Positions 1 to 9,660 of a stretch of 64,000 nucleotides of DNA are shown piece by piece. The stretch comes from Trichomonas vaginalis G3 (Eukaryota > Parabasalia > Trichomonadida > Trichomonadidae). Under the pieces are notes generated by a model. That model had not been told where the DNA came from, made no database searches, and worked only from the letters and a program-made list of their open reading frames with translations. How positions within the stretch are numbered: the first letter of the stretch is position 1; every line of letters starts with the position of its first letter. The position numbers and the translations under genes are program-made. The DNA lies in assembly GCF_026262505.1 (NCBI RefSeq), contig NC_067204.1, positions 11,798,522 to 11,862,521 on the forward strand, read 5' to 3'.

Positions 1-1292
1 GAAGAGTTTGATGCATAAGTTCCTGAAGGACAACTAGAATGACAAGAACTATTATATAAATAAAATCCTGATTCACATTTGCTACATGTTGTTGAATCCA
101 TGCATAGTAGACAGTTTGATGAACATTCAATGCAATTTGAGTTACTTTTATATGTACCATCAGGGTGATTACTTAAGCATTGATTTTTGTAGAATTTTTT
201 ACCAGAGGCACAAGCTGAACAAACTGTGGAACTAGTGCAGGCAGTACATGAAGAATCACAACTTTGACAAATTGATCCTGAGGCGTAAAAGCCTAATGGG
301 CATGATGTAAGGCATGAGCTTTCGTAAAGATAGTATCCTGAAGAGCAGCTTGTACATTGTGTAGAACTGGAGCAACTTGAGCAGCCTGTTGGACAAACGA
401 CACAATTTCCATCAGTATCAGTGCCATATGGGCAGCTTGTAACGCAACTTCCTTTGTATAATTTGTAACCATCATTGCATTTTGTACAAGTGGAGTTAGT
501 GTAGCAAATTTGGCATGGAGACGTGCAAGAATATGGAGTTATTGTCACATAACTATTTTCCGTGGTTTTATGGCCAGGGGTACACGTAAACCCCGAAGGC
601 ATATAAGATTTTCCTCCATAACCAACCAAGCTTGCTGAAATGCTTGATTGTCCTGAGCCACCTTTGCCACACAAAATACCCCCTCCTCCACCGCTCCCCG
701 GGAATGTTCCGCTTGTTCCATCTTTCCCAGATCCAGAGCAATCAACTACACTTGCTGAATCAGTAATAACTTCTTCTTCATAATAGCCAGAATTCCAAAT
801 AATATGATATACGTTATTACCACATCCACCAGGAGCACCGCGAACTACATTTACAGATCCTGATCCTCCTGCTGCAACAATAATTGGCGAGCTATCCAGA
901 TAAATACCGCTTGACCCACCACCAGCGCCAGAATTTGTTGTTAATCCTGATTTTCCTGTATAAGTGCCAGCAGAACCACCATTTGAATATCCAGCAGTTC
1001 CTTTTTGCCCATCACCTCCTACAATAATTTCAAATGTTAAGGCACTTTGTCCCTCATAATTATAAATACCAGTTATATGTGCCCCTAGTCCAGGATCTTC
1101 ACCTGGTGAGGAACCAGAATTATATATTCCTCCTGAGGCTCCTTTAGCAGTGAAGGTATACGTTCCTGGATACAAAACTGCTTGGTATGTTCCGCTCGAA
1201 CTCCATGTTTTAGAGGACAAAACAACAGTTGACTCTCGAGAATACCTAGAATAATTGATAGAAAACGCTGTTAAAAAGAGTATTGGAAGCAT
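1..1292 (-). CDS. Gly-rich / Cys-rich secreted or surface protein (5' part, runs off left edge)
   Basis: The reading frame is open from an ATG at 1290-1292 to the left edge, about 430 codons. An upstream ATG is followed at once by a stop, so this start is preferred. The N-terminus (MLPILFLTAFSINYS) looks like a signal peptide. About residues 20-230 are rich in Gly/Ser/Thr with blocks such as FTAKGASGG and GSGGGGGILCGKGG, like the glycine-rich domain of ALK-type proteins and many trichomonad surface proteins. From about residue 240 there are tandem Cys-rich modules of the C-x2-C type (CPxGC, CSSC, CTSCSSGYYLY), like furin/EGF-like or Giardia VSP modules. A cell-surface role is inferred. The C-terminus, where a membrane anchor would lie, is outside the window. 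Confidence 0.75.
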   Translation of the reverse strand, partial: MLPILFLTAFSINYSRYSRESTVVLSSKTWSSSGTYQAVLYPGTYTFTAKGASGGIYNSGSSPGEDPGLGAHITGIYNYEGQSALTFEIIVGGDGQKGTAGYSNGGSAGTYTGKSGLTTNSGAGGGSSGIYLDSSPIIVAAGGSGSVNVVRGAPGGCGNNVYHIIWNSGYYEEEVITDSASVVDCSGSGKDGTSGTFPGSGGGGGILCGKGGSGQSSISASLVGYGGKSYMPSGFTCTPGHKTTENSYVTITPYSCTSPCQICYTNSTCTKCNDGYKLYKGSCVTSCPYGTDTDGNCVVCPTGCSSCSSSTQCTSCSSGYYLYESSCLTSCPLGFYASGSICQSCDSSCTACTSSTVCSACASGKKFYKNQCLSNHPDGTYKSNSNCIECSSNCLLCMDSTTCSKCESGFYLYNSSCHSSCPSGTYASNS

Positions 1293-1701
1293 TAATTTTA
1301 AAACTATTTTTAAGGGAATTTTTTACATGTTTTCAAATTTGAGAGTTTAATAAGAGTTTTGGCTTTAATAGTTAAATGTAATTGGTACATAACGGAATAA
1401 TAAAAAATACTAATAGTAGGAATGTAAGGATCGATGTAATTGATAACAATTTCATCGTAAGCCATCTGAAAAATTGAAATACTTCAGAAAAAATTGCCGA
1501 TCATTAACAAAATAATTGATAGAAGTGTTCTACTTAGTCTGAAATATAAAATATTTATATCTTAGAAAATTTAAGAGTGATGGAGAAAATTTTCGTTGAA
1601 CCTTTGTGGTTGGAGTATTTTAAAAAGCAGAGTCAATAAATAAATGTATACACACAATTTTTAACAACAAATTTAATGATTTTAACAAAATTAAAATTAA
1701 A
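1293..1701. other. AT-rich spacer between divergent and convergent gene ends
   Basis: About 400 bases of AT-rich sequence between the start of the surface-protein gene and the 3' end of the phosphatase gene. It should hold the surface-gene promoter. I see no further gene or repeat. Confidence 0.5.
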
Positions 1702-2694
1702 TTATTTTCTTTTTCCTTTCTTACCATCTTTTCCGCCTTTGCCTCTTCCCTTTCCCTCATTCTTGTTCTGTGTAGGCTGTGCAAATGTCACTGGAGGAGC
1801 TTTATCGTTATGATTTATAATTATTGGTTCAATGTTGTTATTTTTATCTATTTTAAGGAATCCACCTTTATTTTTGAACTCTCCAGCATACCATGGTGCT
1901 GAAAACACCGTAATTACTGAGTTTTCCGGTGAAAAAGGATATTCAATTCCTTCTTCAGCCATTTGATGCGCTCTGATGATTTTAGTCAGGTTATTTGCTT
2001 CCATGAACTGCTGTGCAGGTTTAAAACCCCATTTAACTGTTAATCCGCGTTCACTTGGAGCGAATTCTTCGAAATCTCTGTCTGGATCTGACCAAACGAG
2101 ATCTGCAAGGAATCCGTGCTCCTGTATTTGTGTAGGGCGTGGTAATGCTCGTATCTGTGAAAGCTCGTGAAGATCTGGTGTCAATCCGCCGTGAACGCAA
2201 AAATAAGAATTATTAATAATTGCGGCTAATGGTAAGGTATCAAAAACAGATATAAACTCGGAGTATGTAGCTTTGTTTTGCTTTGAGCTGCATTCTACAG
2301 CAAATCCGTATTCTTCGGTCATTTCTTTTGTTTCGTGATTTCCTCGCAAAAGGAACATGTGATTTGGATACCGAACTTTTAGAGCTAGAAGAAGACATAT
2401 TACTTCTAGTGATTGCGTACCTCTGTCAACGTAATCACCTAAAAATAAATATCTTGAATTAGGTGGGAATTCTCCGTCTTGAAATATGGTCATTAAGTCA
2501 GGAAATTGGCCATGGATGTCACCAACAACATTGATTGGTGTTCTTAGATCTAAAATATTGGGTTCTTTTTCAAATAATTCTTTTGATGCGTGTAAAACTG
2601 TTAAAATTGTTTGATTTGGGAGTTTTGGAGGTACTCCCTTGCTTCTTGTAAGCAGATTAATAAGTTCATCTGAGGCTGCTCTTGCTTCTTTCAT
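1702..2694 (-). CDS. PP1-like serine/threonine protein phosphatase (PPP family)
   Basis: 330 residues. All PPP-family metal and catalytic blocks are visible: GDIHGQ, GDYVDRG, LRGNHE, the HGG block (FCVHGGLTPDL) and the late blocks IIRAHQM and FSAPWYAG. Such enzymes hydrolyse phospho-Ser/Thr using two metal ions. The overall match is closest to PP1, but the segment after GNHE (TKEMTEEYGFAVECSSKQ) is diverged. The last ~20 residues are a basic Gly/Lys tail (GKGRGKGGKDGKKGKRK) not usual for PP1, perhaps for localisation. The ATG at 2692-2694 has a GTCACTTTT motif 13 bases upstream. Catalytic activity is likely; the exact subfamily is less sure. Confidence 0.88.
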   Translation of the reverse strand: MKEARAASDELINLLTRSKGVPPKLPNQTILTVLHASKELFEKEPNILDLRTPINVVGDIHGQFPDLMTIFQDGEFPPNSRYLFLGDYVDRGTQSLEVICLLLALKVRYPNHMFLLRGNHETKEMTEEYGFAVECSSKQNKATYSEFISVFDTLPLAAIINNSYFCVHGGLTPDLHELSQIRALPRPTQIQEHGFLADLVWSDPDRDFEEFAPSERGLTVKWGFKPAQQFMEANNLTKIIRAHQMAEEGIEYPFSPENSVITVFSAPWYAGEFKNKGGFLKIDKNNNIEPIIINHNDKAPPVTFAQPTQNKNEGKGRGKGGKDGKKGKRK

Positions 2695-2706
2695 AATAGG
2701 CCCGTA

Positions 2707-2715
2707 AAAGTGACA
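2707..2715 (-). promoter_or_regulatory. GTCACTTTT promoter-proximal motif of the phosphatase gene
   Basis: GTCACTTTT in gene orientation, ending 13 bases before the ATG. The same 9-mer, in either orientation, lies 8-25 bases before three other start codons in this window (MORN3-, SPEF1- and LSm5-like genes). That makes it a candidate core-promoter element. This is inferred from recurrence only. Confidence 0.5.
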
Positions 2716-2789
2716 CTATAAAATTTTCTATCGGCCTTTATAGTTATCATTGAAATTTAATATAAAATTTGATATAAAATTCTCTATAT

Positions 2790-3020
2790 AAATGATATAT
2801 TTAGTTCCATCAGAGATAAGATATTTAACAACTTCAAGAATTCTCTAACATGATGCAATATTGAGTGATGTTTCACCAGGTTAATCCTTCATGTTTTTAT
2901 TGATTTTGCAATCGATGAGAGATGTGATCAAGTTGAGATTTCCTTTTTCATTTGCAGAGTTAAGTACATTAGGGATTATACGTTTAATAATTTTCCATGA
3001 TTCATTTCCGGTCTACAATT
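2790..3020 (-). pseudogene. Decayed ankyrin-repeat fragment
   Basis: On the minus strand this stretch reads as degenerate ankyrin repeats interrupted by stops. One piece resembles NVLNSANEKGNLNLITSLI and the next GETSLNIASC followed by ILEVVKYLISDGTK. The DNA resembles the repeats of the intact ankyrin gene next door, for example the shared cagagataagatatttaaca. It probably remains from a longer or duplicated ankyrin gene. Confidence 0.6.
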
Positions 3021-3228
3021 GTTAGAATTCAAAAAAAATCATTTCAAGAGAATTGTGTAAATTGCTCATTTATTATCTTATCAGAGAGTCACTAAAATAT
3101 AAAATATGAAATTTTATTGTTCGCTCAGAGTTAAACAGTGCTGTACTAGAGAAACATTTTTCATGAAATTATTACTGAAAGATGCCAATAACTAACTGAC
3201 CTTTATTACATATACTAAACAGTGGTTT

Positions 3229-3906
3229 TTAAATTGAATCCAAGGTGTTTTTGATCCATGAAGATAAATAGTTTCTCACATTATCTTTGACCACTGTAAG
3301 TGCAGTTTTTCTTTCATAATACTTTGCTTCTTTATTAGCTCCAACAGAGATAAGATATTTGACAATTTCCTCATGACCCTTAATCGATGCACAATTGAGC
3401 GGAGTATATTCATCATTATTGCGTGCTTCTTTATCAGCTCCAATAGAGATAAGATATTTAACAACTTCAAGATGACCATTTCCTGATGCAATAATGAGTG
3501 GAGTGTATCCATATTTATCCTTTGCTTCTTTATCAGCTCCAATAGAGATAAGATATTTAACAATTTCAAGTTTACCAAAGCATGATGCAATAATGAGTGG
3601 AGTGTATCCATATTTAGTTTGTGATTCTTTATCACAGCCACAGAGTATAAGAGAATTAACGAGTTGAAAAATTCCATTGCGACATGCAAGATGAAGTATA
3701 TTAAATGTATCGTTTGATTCCTTTTTCCAAAGTCCATCTTCACAAGCTTTCGCCATCATTTCGTGATTTCCATTCTCAGAAAGGTCAGCAAGAAAATTGT
3801 AAACTTCAACAATATCATTCGAATGATTGATTGTTGCTTCTTTGTCTTTGAGTATAAGCTTATAAGCTGCGATGTATTCGGAATTCGAAGTAATACCCTG
3901 GTTCAT
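3229..3906 (-). CDS. Ankyrin-repeat protein
   Basis: 225 residues. Residues ~1-65 form a helical N-terminal part without a clear family. From ~66 to 210 there are four to five ankyrin repeats with the consensus YTPLIIASxxGHLEVVKYLISIGADKEA. Two neighbouring repeats are nearly identical in protein and DNA, which suggests recent internal duplication. Ankyrin proteins form one of the largest families in trichomonads and act as protein-binding scaffolds, so the partner cannot be named. The ATG at 3904-3906 is followed by MNQGITSNSEYIAAYK, typical of a real N-terminus. A GTCACTTTT motif lies about 70 bases upstream. Confidence 0.85.
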   Translation of the reverse strand: MNQGITSNSEYIAAYKLILKDKEATINHSNDIVEVYNFLADLSENGNHEMMAKACEDGLWKKESNDTFNILHLACRNGIFQLVNSLILCGCDKESQTKYGYTPLIIASCFGKLEIVKYLISIGADKEAKDKYGYTPLIIASGNGHLEVVKYLISIGADKEARNNDEYTPLNCASIKGHEEIVKYLISVGANKEAKYYERKTALTVVKDNVRNYLSSWIKNTLDSI

Positions 3907-4226
3907 TTTTGAAATGAAGCAACATTAAAATATCCAACTGTTGTGCATGAAAATTCGGTTCACTTCACTTCTGACAAAAGTGACAAGTTTACATGGCAAA
4001 AATATATAGGGTATTTTTTTTTAAAAGTAGTTATCTTTATATATAAAAATAAAACTTTTGATATATTTGAGTAAATGATTTATTAATTTATTTATTTATT
4101 TTTTTTAAATCAAATCATATAAATATATATATATATAATAGTGAAATAGAACAAGAGATAATTATTGATGATTAAATTGTAGACGAGGATAAAAGTTTAG
4201 ATAAATTAATAAAATTAGTGTGGAAT
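3907..4226. other. AT-rich spacer upstream of the ankyrin gene
   Basis: Mostly low-complexity AT sequence with a TATATATATAT run near 4120. It contains GTCACTTTT (minus strand, 3976-3984) and otherwise no recognisable feature. Confidence 0.5.
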
Positions 4227-4871
4227 CAGACAAATTTCGGGTTGTTTGGGAAGGAATTGTTGGCTATGATGTACTGATTCATGATCAGTACATCATAGCC
4301 AACAATTCCTTATACAAAGTTCAAAAACTTGGGTGCAATCAGAACTGATTGCACCCAAGTTTTTGAACTTTCTCGAGGGAATGGAAGGGTAAGAGGTATA
4401 TATTCATAATGTATACCTCTTACCCTTCCATTCCTTCGCAAACAGCGGGAAACTTTGTCTGAATGTTAAACTATTCAGACAAATTTCGGGTTGTTTGGGA
4501 AGGAATTGTTGGCTATGATGTACTGATTCATGATCAGTGCATCATAGCCAACAATTCCTTATACAAAGTTCAAAAACTTGGGTGCAATCAGAACTGATTG
4601 CACCCAAGTTTTTGAACTTTCTCGAGGGAATGGAAGGGTAAGAGGTATATATTCATAATGTATACCTCTTACCCTTCCATTCCTTCGCAAACAGCGGGAA
4701 ACTTTGTCTGGATGTTAAACTATTCAGACAAAGTTTTCCCGCTGTTTGGGAAGAATTGTTGGCTATGATGTACTGATTCATGATCAGTACATCATAGCCA
4801 ACAATTCCTTATACAAAGTTCAAAAACTTGGGTGCAATCAGAACTGATTGCACCCAAGTTTTTGAACTTTC
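4227..4871. repeat. Tandem array of 249-bp units built from four back-to-back hairpins
   Basis: About 2.6 copies of a 249-bp unit (starts at 4227, 4476 and 4725). Almost all of each unit is inverted repeats. Hairpin A (4251-4311) has a perfect 28-bp stem and 5-base loop. Hairpin B (4316-4371) has a perfect 27-bp stem with a 2-base loop. Hairpin C (4378-4434) has a 23-bp stem and 11-base loop. Hairpin D (about 4439-4497) is a ~23-bp stem that is imperfect in copies 1-2 and nearly perfect around 4690-4747. The order is D-A-B-C-D-A-B-C-D-A-B. The four stems are unrelated in sequence. No open frame explains them. It could be a foldback-type mobile element, a structured or double-stranded RNA locus, or a protein-binding cruciform array. 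Confidence 0.85.
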
Positions 4872-5239
4872 CATTAACAATTGTTCAATCACATTTATAC
4901 AACCCAAATCTATACCAATCATACTCTTATTCATACATCATATTTTAAAAACTTTTTTGCAATATGATATATGTAAAGTGTCAAAAATGAATTGAACCGA
5001 ATTTTCATGCATTACAATTAAAATATCCAACAATATCCTCACCCTCTGAATTTTGAGAGATCTCTCGATTTATGATATAGTTAAGGTACTTCGATCTGGC
5101 TATATAAATATCTTAGGAGGAAACATAAATTGATTGAATAGTTATTATTTTGCGATCAGAAAAAAAAATTGAGTGGGAGTCTGAATTTGAAGAACTCAAT
5201 TAAATTTAATTGCCTTCCTTGAATTATATAAAATTAGAG

Positions 5240-6297
5240 TAAGGGTTTCGTTTTGCGAAAAAAACGTACAATACGCAATTTCGCTAAAAAAACATTTAGC
5301 TAGCAATTTCGACCTTTGACTCCACTCAAGACGTCACTTTTTTAATTTTGCGGTATCATATTTTTGGAAAATCTTTATGAATATTATATAAAAAGTCTCT
5401 TTAATATCTATATTTCATATTTTTATCGATTTTTTAAAGTTTTTGCGAAAAGTATTCAATTATTTTTGCTATTTGGTCGGGTAAATGTCAGATTTGCGAC
5501 ATTTTCTGATTATGATATTCAGATTCTACGTTGATAATAATGCTTATAGAACCCTCTTGCTATTGTGTCAAAATTGCGAAACCGATAGCAAAAATATCTC
5601 GCAATATCAAAATTGAGATATTGAGTGAATTATGCATTATAGAGATTAAAAATCTGATTTGTGAAAACATCTCATCAGTTTCTAGCTAATTCAAAAATCT
5701 TTACTATCTTATTCGATTAAAATGAAAAGGGAATAGTTTCATTATGCTTTAAATGACAGCCTTATAATATAATCATAGTTTTCGCTCAATATGCAGCATT
5801 TTTTTTTCGAAATCTATGGTCAATATCCTAAATACTGATTGCTTTGCATTCATATCTCTTACATTTTCTATACCCACATCACTATTCATTGCTATTCCTA
5901 TCTTTTTCATTTTTGTTTGTTTCTCATAATTTCTCAAAAAACATGATAACTTGATATTTGTAAATATCATACTTTATAACGTAAATAAGAACTTGACCTA
6001 TTAAGAAAAGCAGTAATGAAAAGAAAATCTGAAATTCATAAAAATTACAAGTTTCTGATGACAATTAGCTTAATTAAACCAGGTACAAGATTATATAATT
6101 GTATTTTCTATCCAATTATCCATATAATATCTTATCCAGAAAAAATAACTTGATCAATACCAAATGATTTTTTAACTAGTAAATAAAGTATTTTCTTTAC
6201 ACACACATTGTATATCATAGTTTTTTTTTTGGTTTCGCAAAACATCCAAAAACAAATATGCTATAAAAGTGACAATTTTAGCAAAACGAAACCCTTA
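5240..6297. mobile_element. Non-autonomous DNA transposon (MITE-like), TIR TAAGGGTTTCGTTTTGC
   Basis: A 17-bp terminal inverted repeat TAAGGGTTTCGTTTTGC at 5240-5256 is matched by its complement at 6281-6297. The repeat continues about five more bases with one mismatch. The direct repeat ATTAGAG flanks both ends (5233-5239 and 6298-6304), as expected of a 7-bp target duplication. The 1058-bp interior is AT-rich and has no transposase; only a 65-codon chance frame is seen. Superfamily is unassigned. The GTCACTTTT/AAAAGTGAC motif occurs near both ends (about 5333 and 6265). Confidence 0.75.
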
Positions 6298-6386
6298 ATT
6301 AGAGAGTAAACAAACACTTTATTAAAAATTAATACAAATATAATGTAAATTGAAAAGAAAGGAATTGTATCTAAGAAATTCTTACA

Positions 6387-7415
6387 TTACTTAGTGAATC
6401 TTCTATAAACCATGTATCCAAAGCCAGCAACGAAAGCAGAAATTGCTCCAACCATAAAAATTGTTTGAGATGTAGAAGTTTTTGGTGTATTCTGTTTCGA
6501 AATGTCTTGTTGATCATCAGCTGATAGAATTTGATGGTTTGCTTTTGCAGTTTCTAACATTTTTTGTATCATTTCGTTAGCTTTTCCTCGAAGCTCTTCA
6601 GCTTTCTTTTCGTCCTTTTCTACACCTATTCCTTGTTCGTAAAATTGAGCCATTTCAGTGAGAAGGGCTGGAGTGATATTTTCTTCAGGAACAGATTTGA
6701 AATATTGCATAGCCTTTGCGCCATCTTTATGCTCGTATTTAATATTTGAGATAGGAGAATAAATTTGGCCAAGTGTGAAATTAGCCATTCCGTATCCTCC
6801 TTCTGCGGAACGAGTAAGGTATTGAATTCCTGCGTCAATTTCATCAATATGTGATACACAGACAAGACCAATATGATAACAGCAGATGGGATCTTTATAT
6901 TTGTCTGCACCGTGTTTTAATAATACTGCTCCTTCAGCATAATGATCTTCTGTATTGAGATAGATTTGCCCAAGAATTTGCAAAGCATTTAAGTAGCCAG
7001 CATTCGCGCTTTTTTCGAGAAATTGAATGGCTAGATTTTGGCTGGTTTTGTCATCAGGAAGTGAACATAATTCTTGGTAACAAATAAAGGCTGACTTTGG
7101 GTCAATTGTTTGGTAATCAGGATGGACCATTTTGATAAGAATTGGCCATTTTTCATTTTGATTCTTTGTAATTACAATGGAATATGTTTGTTCTTTTAAA
7201 GAAATTTCGATTCCGGATGCAGTTCCGAATAATGCTCCGCATACTATTGGAGGATTTCCTGCAAAGGAAACCATTAACGCTGTTTTATTGTTATTGAGCT
7301 TGGATTCTACACAATCTGGATTAAATGTTCCAGGAAAATGAAATTCTATTATGCAATCATTTTCTCTGTCTGTGTAATTCCACTCGTACATCTCATGATA
7401 TTGAGGTTTTAGCAT
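6387..7415 (-). CDS. Tail-anchored CS/Hsp20-plus-Sel1/TPR-like protein, Tom36/Tom46-like hydrogenosomal import receptor
   Basis: 342 residues. Residues ~1-110 resemble a CS/Hsp20 chaperone-like beta domain (YEWNYTDRENDCIIEFHFPG...). Residues ~110-290 contain Sel1/TPR-type helical repeats (SANAGYLNALQILGQIYL, SAEGGYGMANFTLGQIY, MAQFYEQGIGVEKDEKKAEEL). The C-terminus has one hydrophobic helix (TIFMVGAISAFVAGFGYMVY) followed by RRFTK, the pattern of mitochondrial or hydrogenosomal outer-membrane tail anchors. This layout is that described for T. vaginalis Tom36 and Tom46, receptors of the hydrogenosomal TOM complex. The assignment is by architecture only; another tail-anchored Sel1 protein is possible. 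GTCACTTTT lies ~100 bases upstream. Confidence 0.62.
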   Translation of the reverse strand: MLKPQYHEMYEWNYTDRENDCIIEFHFPGTFNPDCVESKLNNNKTALMVSFAGNPPIVCGALFGTASGIEISLKEQTYSIVITKNQNEKWPILIKMVHPDYQTIDPKSAFICYQELCSLPDDKTSQNLAIQFLEKSANAGYLNALQILGQIYLNTEDHYAEGAVLLKHGADKYKDPICCYHIGLVCVSHIDEIDAGIQYLTRSAEGGYGMANFTLGQIYSPISNIKYEHKDGAKAMQYFKSVPEENITPALLTEMAQFYEQGIGVEKDEKKAEELRGKANEMIQKMLETAKANHQILSADDQQDISKQNTPKTSTSQTIFMVGAISAFVAGFGYMVYRRFTK

Positions 7416-8445
7416 TTAAATTATAAGATTTTAAAAATTTTCCGCCTAATCAAAAAAATTCTAACAAAAATTGTGAATGGATGGGATTATACTAGAGTCA
7501 AAATCTCGAGCACAAAAGTGACATTGAATACTTGTAAGTATTGAATTCCCATGTAAACTATTCATTTCTATTGTTTTTTGTAGTCCACATTTCCTCACTC
7601 TCGATTTTACTCATAAAAATATTAAAAAATCACTATACAATATATAAAATATATATTTATATGGTTAAAACAATGTTATTTTTGCGAGATTTCATCTGAA
7701 ATTAAAATTAGGGATTTTTTGAATTTTGAACTAAAATTTGTGATTGGCAAATATTGAATAATCGATTGGAATATGAAAGAAATACTTTAAAATTGAATAG
7801 AATGTGCTGATAGAATTTTTCTCACAATTTTAAAAAGTTGTTCAAATCCTATTTTTGATTGAGTTTTTGCAATTGTTATATATCAAGTGACAAGCTAAAA
7901 ATAAAATTTTTGTTGCACTACTATTTTTGCAACAATTTGTAAATTACGTGCATCCCTTGTATTCCAGTGATCAACATCGAGATTACATATTGTAAGAAAT
8001 CCTTTTGAAGTAGATCTCTATTTGAATTCAAATTCGGACGGTCTATTTCATGTTGCTTCGTGAGAATGTATATAATTTGCAATGTGAATATTATATAATT
8101 GATTCTGTATAAATAAGTAATTATGCTTTAGGAAACTGCTCGGCATTGCATGAGATCTAATCTTATAATAATTTTTTAGATATGTTGAAATATGTAATAT
8201 TTAGCTTCAATATCATTTATTATGGTGTGTCTTTGCTGTTTTTTTGATATTGGATATCAATGACTCTTCTGTGAACGAAAAAATCATATAAATCATTAAA
8301 TTCTAAACGTAAGCGAAACTCATTCAATTTATTATTAGAATCAAATCTATTTTAAAATTGAGCTATTTGTTAAATCACAAAAGGATACTTTATATTTTTA
8401 GTCAAAATTTGTTGATAGGAGCTTATTGGCGCAATCTCATGTTCT
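7416..8445. other. AT-rich spacer
   Basis: About 1 kb of AT-rich sequence upstream of the Tom-like gene, with GTCACTTTT (minus strand) at 7514-7522. I see no coding frame with composition like the neighbouring genes. Confidence 0.5.
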
Positions 8446-8790
8446 TCCTGGAAGCAGCGCACAGACCAGTCAGAAGCGCTCCTTCCAGGACCAGAAAGAC
8501 TAGAAGGGGGTCCTGCCCTTGAGAAAGGACCCCCTTCCAGGTCTTTCTGGGACAATTCGGTTCGCATTGCGAGTGTCTGCTGCTTCTTTTGACCAAAGCA
8601 GCAGACACTCGCAATTATATGTTGCGGCAAGTGCATCTGTGGTGTCGGAATGCACTTGCCGCGAACTTCGAGCAATCTCCTGATCTTCCTGGAAGCAGCG
8701 CACAGACCAGTCAGAAGCGCTCCTTCCAGGACCAGAAAGACTAGAAGAGGGCCCTGACCTTGAGAAAGGACCCCCTTCCAGGTCTTTCTC
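8446..8790. repeat. Second multi-hairpin array, ~241-bp period, GC-rich for its surroundings
   Basis: A unit starting at TTCCTGGAAGCAGCGC (8445) recurs at 8686, a 241-bp step. It contains four inverted repeats in a row. E (8446-8490) is TCCTGGAAG...CTTCCAGGA with GCGC inside. F (8493-8548) is AGAAAGAC..GGGGGTCCT pairing with its complement. G (8566-8615) has a perfect 20-bp stem and 10-base loop. H (8624-8662) has a 13-bp stem and 13-base loop. E and F then repeat at 8687-8789, and weaker inverted repeats follow to about 8880. The sequence shares nothing obvious with the array at 4227-4871, but the design (four consecutive stems per ~245-bp unit) is the same. Short open frames here are by-products of the GC-rich stems. 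Confidence 0.8.
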
Positions 8791-8880
8791 CAAGGAACAT
8801 TGTGCCATTGTGGGAGACATGCAGAGGCAATGTCCCCCAGAATGATACATTGCGACCAACACGAGTGAATGGGACACTCT

Positions 8881-9660
8881 ATTCTTTCAATTTTCTCATT
8901 AATATTTTATCTTTTTTTATTAGATCAATAAATAAACTCTTTTAATGTTCACAATTACATAAATCCATATGAATCAATTCGCTATTTATTTAGTCTCTAA
9001 TTTTAATAGCTTTTTTGAATCTTGCAATCTAAATAATTAATATATGCAGGTCATTTTATTTTTTTCTTAATTACATTATATATAATAATAGATTATATGT
9101 CCAAATCGAACAAATTGTGAATTTTTACTTTTGAATGGTATTCAAATTTACCCTCTCCTAAGAAAATGCCCCAACAATATTAATGGATAATTTGATATTC
9201 ATTGAGATCCTTAATAAACATTCTCCTTATAGCTTTGATCGCTAGATAAACTCCATTAGTTTTGAAAATACTGACCAAATAATGTATGAGAAATATATTT
9301 GATATAATAATCAAAATGAATGCATGCATTCTTATGTCTAGTCACTAAAGATTGAAAGTCATGAAATATTGTCCCTAATCTCTAACCATCTTTAAAGATG
9401 AGATTTTATCAGAGAAGATATCATTTTAAATTGATCAAAATATATCTCAATCGGCATGATATGTGATACAATAACAATATGATATATGTATTTGTCTGGA
9501 TTTTGATTCTTTCGAAGATTTTGAAACAAAATTTGTAAAGATTCCGTTGTAAATCAAAGATAATATATATCATGGTATAAGAATGTTATTTTAAGTATTC
9601 ATTTTGGTTGATAAAATAGCTGAAATTGAAAAAACGGTTGGATACGTTATTAAAATTATT
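8881..9660. other. AT-rich spacer
   Basis: About 780 bases of AT-rich sequence before the next gene. No gene, repeat or structured motif was recognised. Confidence 0.5.

Noticed and set aside
5773-5970. 65-codon minus-strand frame inside the non-autonomous element
   Set aside because: Too short, AT-driven composition, no transposase or other motif.
8370-8877. Several overlapping minus- and plus-strand open frames
   Set aside because: They are by-products of the GC-rich inverted repeats; proteins show the same motifs twice because the DNA is repeated.
9604-9660. N-terminal extension of the 9661 gene from a TTG codon
   Set aside because: A eukaryotic nuclear gene should start at ATG. The first in-frame ATG is at 9661 and a stop lies just upstream with no ATG between.
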